A DNA stretch of 64,000 nucleotides from the NCBI RefSeq assembly GCF_001425045.1, contig NZ_LMDJ01000001.1:559859-623858 (forward strand), read 5' to 3'. The notes under the pieces were generated by a model that saw only the letters and a program-made list of their open reading frames with translations, was not told the DNA's origin and ran no database searches. Shown piece after piece: positions 8,274 to 17,877 of this stretch (within the stretch, counting starts at the first letter, position 1; every line of letters begins with the position of its first letter). Position numbers and translations under genes: made by a program. Source of the DNA: Massilia sp. Root351 (GTDB lineage: Bacteria; Pseudomonadota; Gammaproteobacteria; Burkholderiales; Burkholderiaceae_D).

Positions 8274-8741
8274 TTAGCCGATCACAAACAGGGGTTGGCC
8301 GAACTCGACCGGTTGGCCGTTTTCCACCAGGACCTGGGTCACAACGCCGGACACGTCCGCGTCGATTTCGTTAAGCAGCTTCATCGCTTCGATGATGCAC
8401 AGGGTGTCGCCTTCCTTGATGGACTGGCCCACTTCGACGAAGGCGGCGGCGCCCGGCGCCGAGGAGCGGTAGAAGGTGCCCACCATCGGCGACTTGACCA
8501 CGTGGCCGGTCGGCTCAGCGGGGGCAGCCGGGACGCTGGCGACTGGTGCGGCCGCCACAGGCGCGGCGTGCTGCTGGTACTGCGGCTGCATGCCTTGCGG
8601 TTGCATCATCACAACCTGGTTTTGCGGCATGGCGGACGACTTGACGATGCGTACTTTGCTCTCGCCTTCCGTCACTTCGAGCTCGGCAATATCCGATTCA
8701 GCGACCAAGTCAATCAACGTCTTGAGCTTGCGTAGATCCAT
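8274..8741 (-). CDS. accB: Acetyl-CoA carboxylase, biotin carboxyl carrier protein
   Basis: A 155-residue BCCP. The N-terminal assembly domain ([20 protein letters not shown]...) is followed by an Ala/Pro/Gln-rich mobile linker (about 40-78) and a C-terminal biotinyl domain. Lys121 in the EAMKLLNEI motif is the biotinylation site. BirA would attach biotin, AccC carboxylates it, and the AccAD transferase (not in this window) passes CO2 to acetyl-CoA. The gene precedes accC in the usual accBC order and follows aroQ, which is common in proteobacteria. Confidence 0.97.
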   Translation of the reverse strand: MDLRKLKTLIDLVAESDIAELEVTEGESKVRIVKSSAMPQNQVVMMQPQGMQPQYQQHAAPVAAAPVASVPAAPAEPTGHVVKSPMVGTFYRSSAPGAAAFVEVGQSIKEGDTLCIIEAMKLLNEIDADVSGVVTQVLVENGQPVEFGQPLFVIG

Positions 8742-8831
8742 CTGAGACTCCCTGTGTATCTTTGTTATGTGATTGTGGGCAGCGCGCCATTGTGGGGCGG
8801 CGCCGCGATAAATGCGCGCAGATCGCGTAGA

Positions 8832-9269
8832 TTAACGTTTTTTAAGAGCAAAGTCGATGGCTAAGCGATACCCGTCTATGCCCAGGCCGCAGATCGTTCC
8901 TTGCGCGACCGCGCTGAGAAAAGAATGGTGGCGGAATTCCTCACGCCGGTAAATGTTCGAAATATGGACTTCCACGAACGGAATCGCCACCCCGGCCAGC
9001 GCATCGCGCAGGGCCACGCTGGTGTGCGTCAGGCCGCCCGGGTTGATGACGATCATGTCCACGCCTTCGCCGCGCGCGGCATGGATACGGTCGATCAGCG
9101 CCCCTTCGTGGTTGCTCTGGAAACAAGACAGCTGGGCGCCGGCGGCTTGCGCCTGCGCTTGCGCGGCCCGTTCCACATCGGCCAGGGTATCACTGCCGTA
9201 AACCTCAGGCTCGCGCGTCCCCAGCAAATTCAGGTTGGGGCCATTCAGTAGCAGGAGGTTTTTTGCCAT
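8832..9269 (-). CDS. aroQ: 3-dehydroquinate dehydratase, type II
   Basis: A 145-residue type II dehydroquinase that dehydrates 3-dehydroquinate in the shikimate pathway via an enolate intermediate. The N-terminal [17 protein letters not shown] motif carries Tyr24, the expected catalytic base. The lid Arg (Arg19) and the conserved VEVHISN segment with His102 are also visible. The start [12 protein letters not shown] is chosen by homology over an in-frame ATG at 9329. It heads the aroQ-accB-accC-prmA arrangement; the gap to accB is 90 bases. Another shikimate gene, aroE, lies elsewhere in this window. Confidence 0.96.
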   Translation of the reverse strand: MAKNLLLLNGPNLNLLGTREPEVYGSDTLADVERAAQAQAQAAGAQLSCFQSNHEGALIDRIHAARGEGVDMIVINPGGLTHTSVALRDALAGVAIPFVEVHISNIYRREEFRHHSFLSAVAQGTICGLGIDGYRLAIDFALKKR

Positions 9270-9352
9270 GTGTTCAGACCGTTTTCCGCGAAAGTTTCGC
9301 ATTTTGCCGCCAACAGCGACCCTTGGCAAGTGAAAATATATTGCCGAAATTA

Positions 9353-9901
9353 TTACATGCTTGCAAGATCCGCACGCAATTCATCGAACTTCAGGCGGCC
9401 CAGATAGGTCTTTTTGACCTGGCCATCGGCGCTGATGAGTACGGTGAACGGCAAGCCGCCGTGGGCGTTGCCCAGCTGGCGCGACAAGTCCGTGCCGCTC
9501 ATGCCGCCCACGTACACAGGATAGGCGATTTTGTGTTTTTCGGCGAATTCGGCGATGTTGGCGGGGCTATCGATGCCGATGCCAATGATTTGCAAGCCCT
9601 TGACGGCCTGTTCGCCCTGCAGCGCCGACAATTCCGGCATTTCTTCCACGCAGGGCGCGCACCAGGTGGCCCAGAAGTTCACCACCAGCGGCTTGCCCTG
9701 CCACTGCGCCAGCGCCTGCTCCACGCCTTTGCCGTCCTTGAGCTTTTGCTGGTACAGCGCCGCCACCGGCGCCGCTGCCGCCGTGCCCGCCGCTGCAGCG
9801 GGTTTGGCGGCGGGGGCTGTGGTCTTCATATTGGCCCACACGCCGGCCGCGCCGCAGGCGATAGCAATCGCCGCGTATACAAGATAGTTCTTCTTAAACA
9901 T
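9353..9901 (-). CDS. TlpA/ResA-like periplasmic thioredoxin
   Basis: A 182-residue protein anchored by one N-terminal helix (about 7-23, [20 protein letters not shown]), followed by an Ala/Pro-rich spacer and a thioredoxin fold. The redox motif WCAPC lies at residues 80-84 (Cys81, Cys84), and a cis-Pro loop GGLPFTVLI is present near residue 145. TlpA/ResA proteins reduce specific periplasmic disulfides, often in cytochrome c maturation or copper-centre assembly. No such partner genes are adjacent, so the substrate is unknown. It lies upstream of aroQ on the same strand with an 83-base gap. Confidence 0.88.
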   Translation of the reverse strand: MFKKNYLVYAAIAIACGAAGVWANMKTTAPAAKPAAAAGTAAAAPVAALYQQKLKDGKGVEQALAQWQGKPLVVNFWATWCAPCVEEMPELSALQGEQAVKGLQIIGIGIDSPANIAEFAEKHKIAYPVYVGGMSGTDLSRQLGNAHGGLPFTVLISADGQVKKTYLGRLKFDELRADLASM

Positions 9902-9918
9902 TATATTTCTGAGTTGTA

Positions 9919-10557
9919 TTAAATATCGTGGCTGTCAGATAGTAGCAAGGCCCGTACGCCCGCGATGTCGGCACGGATCGGCCTGCCGTCGCTGCGCGCT
10001 TTCAGCGCGCCGCGCATATCGTCCAGTTCATACAGTGCCGCGTGCACGCCCTCCTTGTGCCACAGGAAGCTCACCGTCTCGACCGGTTCGTAGCGCGGCC
10101 CCTTGAAGTGCGGCGTTTCCGAGATGTCGATGTTGACGTTCTTATTCAGCAGGAAGATCTCCACCTCCTTGGCGCTGTCGGCAAACAGCTGCAGGTGGAT
10201 ATCGTCGTGCGGCCCTGCCGTGCCGTTCAGCACGGCGCCGGTGAGGAAGGGATTGTACTGCTCCAGCGCTTCCATCACCTGCAGCGCGGCGGTGCGCAGC
10301 CGGAACAGGCGCGCCGGCTGCGTGTCCGCGTTGAACAGCGCGTGGTACAGCCGCACCTCTTCTTCGATCTGGCTGTTGTCCGGCAATACGCTGGCGCTGC
10401 CGTTGTGCTGTTCGCCCAGCACCTGGCGCGCGGCTTTGCGCTTGGCGGTGGCGTAGTCGGCGCCGTCGGCGGCAATCAGCCGCGCCGCGGCCGCCGCCAC
10501 CTGTGCGCGCAGCAGTTGAATGTCATCGTTTGGGGGAGGCGTCATGTCCGAGATCAT
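9919..10557 (-). CDS. Conserved protein of unknown function, divergent from mpl
   Basis: A 212-residue soluble protein with no motif I can assign. It opens with a helical region rich in Ala and charged residues and contains the distinctive segments LYHALFNADTQPARLF, EALEQYNPFLTGAVLNG, DIHLQLFADSAKEVEIFLL and ETVSFLWHKEGVHAALY. The pattern G-x-N-G-T-A-G-P-H-D-D-I followed by a strand and 'KEVEIFLL' is reminiscent of a minimal nucleotidyltransferase fold, but this is a weak impression. Start codons at 10557 (MISDM) and 10545 (MTPPP) are both possible; the longer frame to 10653 would overlap mpl and is unlikely. It sits between a TlpA-like gene (17 bases downstream) and divergent mpl. Confidence 0.65.
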   Translation of the reverse strand: MISDMTPPPNDDIQLLRAQVAAAAARLIAADGADYATAKRKAARQVLGEQHNGSASVLPDNSQIEEEVRLYHALFNADTQPARLFRLRTAALQVMEALEQYNPFLTGAVLNGTAGPHDDIHLQLFADSAKEVEIFLLNKNVNIDISETPHFKGPRYEPVETVSFLWHKEGVHAALYELDDMRGALKARSDGRPIRADIAGVRALLLSDSHDI

Positions 10558-10641
10558 ACTCTGAACCGGAAGAAGCCACGCGTCAGGTAAAATCACCGTC
10601 CTGACAGTTTGTCCGACCCTTGTTTCATAAGCACCCTCAAC

Positions 10642-12033
10642 ATGCATATTCATATACTAGGTATTTGCGGCACCTTCATGGGCGGCCTGGCCGTGCTGGC
10701 CAAAGAGGCGGGCCACCGCGTCACCGGCTGCGACGCCAACGTCTACCCGCCGATGAGCACCCAGCTCGAAGCCCAGGGCATCGAGCTGATACAGGGCTTC
10801 GGCCCGGAACAGGTGGCGCTCAACCCCGATCTGTATGTAATAGGCAACGTTGTCTCGCGCGGCAATCCGCTGGTGGAGGAAATCCTCAACCGCAGCTTGC
10901 CCTACGTGTCCGGCCCGCAGTGGATGGGCGAGCACATCCTGCGCAACAAATGGGTGCTGGCCGTGGCCGGCACGCACGGCAAGACCACCACCTCGGCCAT
11001 GCTGGCCTGGATCCTGGAAGACGCCGGCTACGCGCCCGGCTTCCTGATTGGCGGCGTGCCGATGAACTTCGGCATCTCGGCGCGCCTGAGCGGCACTGCC
11101 GGCGGCAAGGCCGTGGACTCGGACTTCTTCGTCATCGAAGCGGACGAATACGACACCGCCTTCTTCGACAAGCGCAGCAAGTTCGTGCACTACCACGCCA
11201 AGACCGCCGTGCTGAACAACCTGGAATACGATCACGCCGACATCTTCCCCGATCTGGGCGCCATCGAAACCCAATTCCACCACCTGGTGCGCACCGTGCC
11301 CGGCATCGGCCGCGTCATCGCCAACGCCGACGAGGCGGCGCTGGGCCGCGTGCTCAAGCGCGGCTGCTGGAGCGAGAAGGAAAGCTTCGGTGGCGTCGAC
11401 GACGCCAACTGGAAATTGAAAGAGCACGACGACGGCAGCTTCGACGTCATCTTCAACGGCGCCGTCGCCGGCAAGGTGCAGTGGCAGCTGACCGGCCGCC
11501 ATAACCGCAGCAACGCGCTGGCCGCCATTGCCGCCGCGCGCCACGTCGGCGTGCCGATCGCGCAGGCGGCCGAGTCGCTGGCCAAATTCGAGAGCGTCAA
11601 GCGGCGCATGGAAGTGCGCGGCGTGGTCAAGGACGTCACCGTCTACGACGACTTCGCCCACCATCCTACCGCCATCGCCACCACCGTGGGCGGCCTGCGC
11701 CAGAAGCTCAAGGCCGGGGCCGCCGCCGGACGCATCCTGGCCGTGCTCGAGCCGCGCTCCAACACCATGAAGCTGGGCGCCATGAAAGACGCCTTGCCCG
11801 GCAGCCTGGCCGAGGCCGACCTGGTGTTCGGCTTCGGCAGCGAACAGTCGCTCGGCTGGAGCCTGGGCGCCGCGCTCGCGCCCATGGGCGAGGTGGCCAG
11901 CGCCTACGACGACCTCGACGCCATGGTGCAAGCCATCGTCGGGCACGCGCGGCCGGGCGACCACGTGGTGGTCATGAGCAACGGCGGCTTCGGCGGCGTG
12001 CACCAGAAGCTGCTGGAGGCGCTGACCCGATGA
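10642..12033 (+). CDS. mpl: UDP-N-acetylmuramate:L-alanyl-gamma-D-glutamyl-meso-DAP ligase
   Basis: A 463-residue Mur ligase-family enzyme that joins recycled murein tripeptide to UDP-MurNAc, allowing peptidoglycan recycling. The N-terminal MHIHILGICGTFMGGLAVLA is characteristic of Mpl rather than MurC. The ATP loop GTHGKTTTS is at 110-118, with the conserved EADEYDTAFFDKRSKF segment and a YDDFAHHP motif in the C-terminal domain. The ATG at 10642 is chosen; an upstream in-frame TTG (10609) lacks homology. It overlaps yqiA by four bases (ATGA) and starts a long plus-strand gene run. Confidence 0.95.
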   Translation: MHIHILGICGTFMGGLAVLAKEAGHRVTGCDANVYPPMSTQLEAQGIELIQGFGPEQVALNPDLYVIGNVVSRGNPLVEEILNRSLPYVSGPQWMGEHILRNKWVLAVAGTHGKTTTSAMLAWILEDAGYAPGFLIGGVPMNFGISARLSGTAGGKAVDSDFFVIEADEYDTAFFDKRSKFVHYHAKTAVLNNLEYDHADIFPDLGAIETQFHHLVRTVPGIGRVIANADEAALGRVLKRGCWSEKESFGGVDDANWKLKEHDDGSFDVIFNGAVAGKVQWQLTGRHNRSNALAAIAAARHVGVPIAQAAESLAKFESVKRRMEVRGVVKDVTVYDDFAHHPTAIATTVGGLRQKLKAGAAAGRILAVLEPRSNTMKLGAMKDALPGSLAEADLVFGFGSEQSLGWSLGAALAPMGEVASAYDDLDAMVQAIVGHARPGDHVVVMSNGGFGGVHQKLLEALTR

Positions 12034-12614
12034 TTTTGTATCTGCACGGATTCCGCTCCTCGCCGCAATCGATGAAGGCGCGGCTGATGGGCGAGCGCAT
12101 GGCCGGGCTGGGCCGCAGCGCCGACTACCTGTGCCCGCAGTTGCCGGCCTCGCCCAGGCTGGCCATGGAACTGGCGCTGTCTCTGGTGGATGGCGTGCCA
12201 GCCGGGGAACTGGCGGTGGTCGGCTCCTCGCTGGGCGGCTACTACGCCACCTGGCTGGCCGAGCGCCTCGGCTGCCGCGCCGTGCTGCTCAACCCGGCCA
12301 TCGTGCCGCGCCAGGACCTGCAGAAGCACGTCGGCGTCACCACCCAGTACCATTCCGACGCGCCGTTCGAGTTCAAGCCTGAATATATAGACGAACTGCG
12401 CGCGCTGGATGTGGCGCGGATCAGCCAGCCCGGGCGCTACTTCCTGATTGCCGCCACCGGCGACGAAGTGCTGGACTACCGCGACATGGTGGCGCACTAT
12501 CAAGGCGCGCGCCAGCATGTGATCCAGGGCAGCGACCACGGCATCAGCGAATTCGCCGACTATATAGATGAGGTGCTGGCGTTCTGCGGCATCGGCGCCG
12601 GCGGCCCGCGGTGA
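12030..12614 (+). CDS. yqiA: YqiA/YcfP-family alpha/beta-fold esterase
   Basis: A 194-residue alpha/beta hydrolase of the YqiA (UPF0227) family. It starts MILYLHGFRSSPQS, carrying the oxyanion-hole HGF motif. The nucleophile elbow is GSSLGG with Ser67, the acidic residue is probably in ATGDEVLDY, and the catalytic His is in QGSDHGISEF near the C-terminus. E. coli YqiA hydrolyses short acyl esters; the natural substrate is not known. It overlaps both mpl (four bases) and ubiC (four bases, GTGA), so it is translationally coupled in this operon. Confidence 0.9.
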   Translation: MILYLHGFRSSPQSMKARLMGERMAGLGRSADYLCPQLPASPRLAMELALSLVDGVPAGELAVVGSSLGGYYATWLAERLGCRAVLLNPAIVPRQDLQKHVGVTTQYHSDAPFEFKPEYIDELRALDVARISQPGRYFLIAATGDEVLDYRDMVAHYQGARQHVIQGSDHGISEFADYIDEVLAFCGIGAGGPR

Positions 12615-13216
12615 AGGGCCGTTCGCTGCGTCTTGCGAACTGGCACAGCCATGTGATCGCCGTCAACGCGCCGGAAGCCGTGCGCCACTGGCTCACCGGC
12701 GGCGGTTCGCTGACGAACAAATTGAAAGCGCACAGCCGCGCCTTCCGCGTGCAGAAACTGCACCAGAGCCCGGCGCTCTGCCTGGCCGACGAGGCGGCCG
12801 CCATCGGCCTGCACCGGCCCAGCCGGGTGATTGAACGCGAGGTGCTGCTGCGGTGTGATAATACGCCCGTGGTGTTCGGGCACACGGTCGTGCCGACCTC
12901 GGCCGACGCCGGCGACTGGCCGCTGTTCAGCGCGCTGGGCGAACGCTCGCTCGGCTCCACGCTGTTCGGCGACCCGCAGGTGCGGCGCGGCGAGCTGGAG
13001 TTCGCGCGCCTGCGCGCCAGCCACCCGCTGGCCCGGCGCGCCCGGGCCGCTGTGGGGCAGGCGGCGACGGGCTTGCAGGACGAACAGATATTGTATGCAC
13101 GGCGCTGCCTGTATCAGCGCCACAATGGATTGCTGCTGGTGACCGAAGTGTTCATGCCCCAAGTGCTGGACCTGGTCCCATCCGCAGTCAACTCGACTTT
13201 AGAGAACAGAACATAA
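12611..13216 (+). CDS. ubiC: Chorismate pyruvate-lyase
   Basis: A 201-residue UbiC, converting chorismate to 4-hydroxybenzoate and pyruvate, the first committed step of ubiquinone synthesis. Family features seen are the SLTNKLK segment, the IEREVLLRCD strand with the substrate-binding Arg, the LGSTLFGDP segment, and a C-terminal TEVFMP with the conserved Glu. The start is a GTG at 12611 overlapping the yqiA stop. The sequence identity to the E. coli enzyme is visibly low, as usual in betaproteobacteria, but the motif order is intact. Its substrate comes from the shikimate route to which aroQ and aroE in this window belong. Confidence 0.88.
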   Translation: MKGRSLRLANWHSHVIAVNAPEAVRHWLTGGGSLTNKLKAHSRAFRVQKLHQSPALCLADEAAAIGLHRPSRVIEREVLLRCDNTPVVFGHTVVPTSADAGDWPLFSALGERSLGSTLFGDPQVRRGELEFARLRASHPLARRARAAVGQAATGLQDEQILYARRCLYQRHNGLLLVTEVFMPQVLDLVPSAVNSTLENRT

Positions 13217-13218
13217 TA

Positions 13219-15285
13219 ATGAACGTATTTTTCGAAGAATCCGGCGACTTCAAGGTCGGCTCCGTCATGTCCCACGCGGGCGAGGCCTACCAGGTGGAAA
13301 TGGCCAGCGGCAAGCGCAACAAGGTCAAAGCCAAGGACGTGCTGCTGCAGTACGAAAAGCCGGCCCCGGCCGAGCTGCTGGAGCAGGCCAAGGCGGTCGC
13401 CGCCGAGATCGACCTGGAATTCCTGTGGGAAGTGGCCGGCGAAGAAGAGTTCGGCTTTGCCGAGCTGGGCGCCGAGTACTTCGGCCACGCGCCGCTGCCG
13501 CACGAGGCGGCCGGCCTGATCCTGGGCCTGCACAACGCGCCCATCTATTTCTACAAGAAGGGCCGCGGCCGCTACAAGAAGGCGCCCGAGCAGTCGCTGC
13601 GCGCCGCGCTGGCCGGCATCGAAAAGAAAAAGCAGCAGGCCGTGATCCAGGCCCAGTACGTGGAAGAGCTGAAAGCCAACAAACTGCCCGACAGCATGAA
13701 GCCCATCGTCTGGCAGCTGCTGTTCAAGCCGGACAAGAACACCATCGAATACAAGGCGCTGGAAGCGGCCTGCAATGACACGCACCAGAGCCCGCAGCGC
13801 CTGATGCTGGCCGCCGGCGGCATTGCCTCGCCGAAGGACTTGCACATGTCCAAGTTCCTGTTCGAGAACTTCCCGAAAGGCGCCGGCTTCCCGGACGTGC
13901 CGGTGCCCAGCGCGCCGGCCAACCTGCCGCTGGCTGCCGTGGAAGCGTTCTCGATTGACGACGTCACCACCACCGAGATCGACGACGCCTTCTCCGTCAC
14001 GCACCTGGCGGACGGCAAGGTCAAGGTCGGCATCCACATCGCCGCGCCCGGCCTGGGCATCCGCCCGGACGACGCGGTCGACAAGATGGCGCGCGCGCGC
14101 ATGTCCACCGTGTATATGCCCGGCGACAAGATCACCATGCTGCCGGACGCCATCGTCGACGCGTTTACCCTGGCCGAAGGCAAGACCTGCCCGGCGCTGT
14201 CGCTGTACGCCACGCTAGACCCGGCCGACTGGAGCGTGGTCGGTACCGAGACGCGCGCCGAGCTGGTGCCCATCGCCAACAATTTGCGCCACAACACGCT
14301 GGACGACCTGGTCAACGAAGAGACCTTGGCCAGCGGCGAGGGCGAGTACCCGCGCAAGGCCGAGCTGGGCCTGCTGTGGAAATGGGCGCTGCAGCTGGAA
14401 GCGGGCCGCATGGTCAAGCGCGAAGGCTTCGGCCTGAAGCCGGAGCAGAACAACCGGGTCGACTACAACTTCTACGTCGAGGACGACGTGGTGACGGTGA
14501 CCCGGCGCAAGCGCGGCGCGCCGCTCGACAAGATCGTCGCCGAACTGATGATCTTCGCCAACAGCACCTGGGGCAAGCTGATGCACGACCATGGCGTGCC
14601 CGGCATCTACCGCAGCCAGGGCCAGGGCGTGGGCGGCTGGGCCGCCAAGATGCAGGTGCGCATGCTCACGCACGCCGCGCCGCACCAGGGCCTGGGGGTG
14701 GACCAGTACGCGTGGAGCACCTCGCCGCTGCGCCGCTACACCGACCTGGTGAACCAGTGGCAGATCCTGGCCGTGGCCGAGAAGGGCGTGGCCGCGCCGT
14801 TCGTGGCGCCGTTCAAGCACAAGGACGCCAATCTGTTTGCCATCGTTTCGCAGTTCGACGCCGCCTACTCGGCCTACAACGATCACCAGAGCAATATGGA
14901 ACGCTACTGGTGCCTGCGCTGGCTGGGCCAGCAGGAGCAGCGCCACGTTGAGGCGGTGGTGCTCAAGGACGAGGTGTTGCGCCTGTCCGACATCCCGCTC
15001 ATCATCCGCCTGGCCGGCATGCCGCCCGCCGCGCGCGGCGCCCAGGTCAAGCTGGACATCCTGCGCTGGGACGAGGTCGACCTGAGCATCGAAGCGCGCC
15101 TGCTGGAAATCGTCACCGCCCCGGCCGCCGCCGATGCCGAGCTGGATTACGAAGAGGAAGAGGAAACCCCGGCCGAGCATGAGCAGGAACTGGCCGCCGC
15201 CGCCGCGCCCACCGACGAGCAAGCCGAGGTGGCCGAGCTCGCCAGCGAAACCGCCGTTACCGAGCCGGCCCCCGAGGCGCCATAG
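13219..15285 (+). CDS. RNase II/RNB-domain exoribonuclease
   Basis: A 688-residue protein with a central RNB catalytic domain (about 240-560). The acidic magnesium-binding motif SIDDVTTTEIDDAFSV is at about 245-260, and the conserved C-terminal catalytic segment YAWSTSPLRRYTDLVNQW begins near residue 497. RNB enzymes degrade RNA processively 3' to 5' releasing 5'-mononucleotides. The N-terminal ~230 residues are divergent but contain a small beta-barrel-like start and helical region. The C-terminal ~50 residues are an acidic Glu/Ala-rich tail (EEEEETPAEHEQE). It is a separate lineage from RNase R. ATG at 13219, two bases after the ubiC stop. Confidence 0.9.
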   Translation: MNVFFEESGDFKVGSVMSHAGEAYQVEMASGKRNKVKAKDVLLQYEKPAPAELLEQAKAVAAEIDLEFLWEVAGEEEFGFAELGAEYFGHAPLPHEAAGLILGLHNAPIYFYKKGRGRYKKAPEQSLRAALAGIEKKKQQAVIQAQYVEELKANKLPDSMKPIVWQLLFKPDKNTIEYKALEAACNDTHQSPQRLMLAAGGIASPKDLHMSKFLFENFPKGAGFPDVPVPSAPANLPLAAVEAFSIDDVTTTEIDDAFSVTHLADGKVKVGIHIAAPGLGIRPDDAVDKMARARMSTVYMPGDKITMLPDAIVDAFTLAEGKTCPALSLYATLDPADWSVVGTETRAELVPIANNLRHNTLDDLVNEETLASGEGEYPRKAELGLLWKWALQLEAGRMVKREGFGLKPEQNNRVDYNFYVEDDVVTVTRRKRGAPLDKIVAELMIFANSTWGKLMHDHGVPGIYRSQGQGVGGWAAKMQVRMLTHAAPHQGLGVDQYAWSTSPLRRYTDLVNQWQILAVAEKGVAAPFVAPFKHKDANLFAIVSQFDAAYSAYNDHQSNMERYWCLRWLGQQEQRHVEAVVLKDEVLRLSDIPLIIRLAGMPPAARGAQVKLDILRWDEVDLSIEARLLEIVTAPAAADAELDYEEEEETPAEHEQELAAAAAPTDEQAEVAELASETAVTEPAPEAP

Positions 15286-15411
15286 GCCAGGTCCGGGCGG
15301 GCAGGCCGGGTCAGGCGTGCGCGCCGTGGCCCGACTATGCCAAGCCCGGGTCCCCGCCAGCCTCCGCTTGTCGTAGAATGTCCCATCTTTGATGTTGCCG
15401 ACGGTCCCTGC

Positions 15412-16296
15412 GTGAAGTCTTTACAAGAAAACCGCTTCCTGTATTTCGCAACTGGCGTTTCCCTGCTGGCGCACGGCGTATTGCTGGCCGTGACCTTTGT
15501 GGCGCCGAAAAACTTCAAGATCGAGCCCACCGACCCCGGCCTGGAAGTGATCCTGGTGAACGCCAAGCACGACAAGGCGCCGCTGAAGGCCGACGCGCTC
15601 GCGCAAGCCAACCTGGACGGCGGCGGCAAGGCCGACGCCGGCCGCGCCAAGTCGCCGCTGCCGGACATGCGCAAGAACGAAACCGGCGAAAGCGTGAAAG
15701 CCACCAAGCGCCGCATCGCCGAGCTGGAGGAAACCCAGCGCAAGCTGCTGACCCAGGCCGCCAGGCCGAACCCGCTGACCGCCGCCCCGGTGACGGAAAA
15801 GGTCAAGCCCGACCCCATGCCCAGCGGCGCCGACCTGCTGGAAAGCAGCAAAGCGATCGCCCGCATGGCCGCCGAGATTACCCAGACCATCGACGACCAG
15901 AACAAGCGCCCCAAGAAAACCTTCATCACCCCCAGCACGCGCGAAGTGGGCTACGCCATGTACTACCAGCGCCTGCAGCGCAAGGTGGAAGAGATCGGCA
16001 CGCTGAACTTCCCGCAGAAGAATGGCCGCAAGCTGTACGGCGAACTGGTGGTCTACATCCCCATCTTCCAGGACGGCACCATCTACGAAAAGGAAGGCGG
16101 CGTGCGCGTCGAGAAAAGCTCCGGCAACGACGCGCTGGACGAGGCTGCGCTGCGCATCGTGCGCCGCTCCGCGCCGTTCGGCAAATTCCCGCCGAACATG
16201 CTGTCCAGCGAGCGCGACGACCTGTGGGTCATCATCACCCGCTTCAAATTCACCCGTGAAGAAAAACTGGAGTCCGACCTGAGCGGAACAAACTAG
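15412..16296 (+). CDS. TonB-like energy-transducer protein
   Basis: A 294-residue protein with an N-terminal signal anchor (about 9-31), a charged helical middle (about 90-190, rich in Lys/Arg/Glu) and a C-terminal TonB-type domain (about 200-290) marked by YYQRLQRKVEEIGTLNFP, VYIPIFQDGTI and DEAALRIVRRSAPFGKFP. TonB-C domains contact outer-membrane proteins. The usual Pro-rich periplasmic spacer and ExbBD neighbours are missing, so this may be a TonB paralog with another coupling role. The GTG at 15412 (VKSLQENRF) is preferred over an ATG at 15337, because the upstream residues are non-conserved and run through the intergenic region. It precedes aroE by 18 bases. Confidence 0.78.
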   Translation: MKSLQENRFLYFATGVSLLAHGVLLAVTFVAPKNFKIEPTDPGLEVILVNAKHDKAPLKADALAQANLDGGGKADAGRAKSPLPDMRKNETGESVKATKRRIAELEETQRKLLTQAARPNPLTAAPVTEKVKPDPMPSGADLLESSKAIARMAAEITQTIDDQNKRPKKTFITPSTREVGYAMYYQRLQRKVEEIGTLNFPQKNGRKLYGELVVYIPIFQDGTIYEKEGGVRVEKSSGNDALDEAALRIVRRSAPFGKFPPNMLSSERDDLWVIITRFKFTREEKLESDLSGTN

Positions 16297-16314
16297 AAAA
16301 CATGGATCGCTTCA

Positions 16315-17133
16315 ATGGATAAGTATTGCGTCTTCGGCAACCCCATCGGCCACAGCAAATCGCCCGACATCCACGCCGCCTATGCGCAGCAAACGGGCCA
16401 GCAGCTGAGCTATGAAAAGCGGCTGGCGCCGCTGGACGGCTTCCCGGCCGCCGTGCGCGCCTTCGTCGCCGAAGGCGGCAAGGGCGCCAACGTCACCGTG
16501 CCCTTCAAGCTCGAGGCCCACAAGCTGTGCGGCGCGTTGACCATGCGCGCGCAGGCGGCGGGCGCCGTCAACACCTTGCTGTTCACCGACGACGGCACCA
16601 TCGGCGACAATACCGACGGCGCCGGCCTGGTGAACGACATCGTGTCCAACGCCGGCGTGCCCATCACCGGCAAGCGGGTGCTGCTGCTGGGCGCCGGCGG
16701 CGCCGCGCGCGGCGTGGTGCTGCCGCTGCTGGAACACCACCCGGCCCAGCTCACCATTGCCAACCGCACCGTCGCCACGGCCGAGGCCTTGGTCGAACAG
16801 TTCGCCGCGCTGTCCGGCGGCGCGGCACTGTCGGCCTGCGGCTTCGACGCGCCGCGCGGCCAGTACGACATCGTCATCAACGCCACCTCGGCCAGCCTGA
16901 GCGCCGACCTGCCGCCGGTGCCGCCGGAGATATTCGGCCCCGGCACCCTGGCGCTGGACATGATGTACGGCAAAGAGCCGACGGTGTTCATGCAGTTCGC
17001 GGCCGATCGCGGCGCGATCGTGCGCGACGGCCTGGGCATGCTGGTCGAGCAGGCCGCCGAGGCGTTCCTGGCCTGGCGCGGCGTGCGCCCGCAAACCACG
17101 GAATTACTGGCACAACTGCGTGCAAAATTATGA
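16315..17133 (+). CDS. aroE: Shikimate dehydrogenase
   Basis: A 272-residue NADP-dependent shikimate dehydrogenase reducing 3-dehydroshikimate. The shikimate-binding N-terminus reads [17 protein letters not shown]. The catalytic Lys is in GANVTVPFK, and the nucleotide-binding glycine motif is [24 protein letters not shown] carries the conserved catalytic Asp. Length is typical (270-280). Its stop overlaps the mtgA start (ATGA), a pairing common in betaproteobacteria. Confidence 0.96.
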   Translation: MDKYCVFGNPIGHSKSPDIHAAYAQQTGQQLSYEKRLAPLDGFPAAVRAFVAEGGKGANVTVPFKLEAHKLCGALTMRAQAAGAVNTLLFTDDGTIGDNTDGAGLVNDIVSNAGVPITGKRVLLLGAGGAARGVVLPLLEHHPAQLTIANRTVATAEALVEQFAALSGGAALSACGFDAPRGQYDIVINATSASLSADLPPVPPEIFGPGTLALDMMYGKEPTVFMQFAADRGAIVRDGLGMLVEQAAEAFLAWRGVRPQTTELLAQLRAKL

Positions 17134-17852
17134 CAAAAGTGCGCAACCCTGCTGCAAAGCGCGGCAAGTGGTGGTGGGTGAAGTGGCTCTTCATTGCCCC
17201 GGTGCTGCTGTTCGTGGTGGTGCAGCTGTATTTCCTGCTGCAGATCTGGTGGTGGGTGGGGCATAACCCCACCACCACCGCCTTCATGCGCGCCCAGCGC
17301 GCCGCGCTGCAGGAGGTCAACCCCAAGGCCAACATCCAGCAGCAGTGGGTGCCGTACGCCCGCATTTCGGGCAACCTGAAGCGGGCGATTATCGCCTCCG
17401 AAGACGCCAATTTCTCCGATCATGAAGGCGTGGATTGGGAAGCGCTGCAAAAGGCCTACGAAAAGAACAACAAGAAGAAGAAAGTGGTGTCGGGCGGCTC
17501 CACCATCACGCAGCAGTTGGCCAAGAACCTGTTCCTGTCCGGCTCGCGCAGCTATCTGCGCAAGGGCCAGGAGCTGATCATTACCTACATGCTGGAAGCG
17601 CTGATGGACAAGGAGCGCATCTTCGAGATCTACCTGAACGTGGTGGAGTTCGGCAAAGGCATCTTCGGCGCGGAAGCGGCCGCCAAGCATTACTACGGCA
17701 TCAGCGCATCCAAGCTGGGCGCGGCCCAGGCCGCCAAGCTGGCCGTGATGCTGCCCAATCCGCGTTTTTACGACAAACACCGCGACTCGAATTACCTGGC
17801 GCGCCGCACCGGCGTGATCTTGAGACGGATGGGCTCGGCTGAGTTACCATAG
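17130..17852 (+). CDS. mtgA: Monofunctional biosynthetic peptidoglycan transglycosylase
   Basis: A 240-residue GT51 glycosyltransferase that polymerises lipid II into glycan strands at the inner membrane. One membrane anchor (about 16-40, [20 protein letters not shown]) precedes the catalytic domain. [15 protein letters not shown] holds the catalytic Glu91, and [15 protein letters not shown] is the second GT51 signature. [20 protein letters not shown] follows. The start is fixed by the four-base overlap with aroE; a longer in-frame reading from 16527 is only aroE out of frame. No transpeptidase domain is present. Confidence 0.96.
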   Translation: MTKVRNPAAKRGKWWWVKWLFIAPVLLFVVVQLYFLLQIWWWVGHNPTTTAFMRAQRAALQEVNPKANIQQQWVPYARISGNLKRAIIASEDANFSDHEGVDWEALQKAYEKNNKKKKVVSGGSTITQQLAKNLFLSGSRSYLRKGQELIITYMLEALMDKERIFEIYLNVVEFGKGIFGAEAAAKHYYGISASKLGAAQAAKLAVMLPNPRFYDKHRDSNYLARRTGVILRRMGSAELP

Positions 17853-17877
17853 GGCATCATTCTATTTCGGGGGCTTC

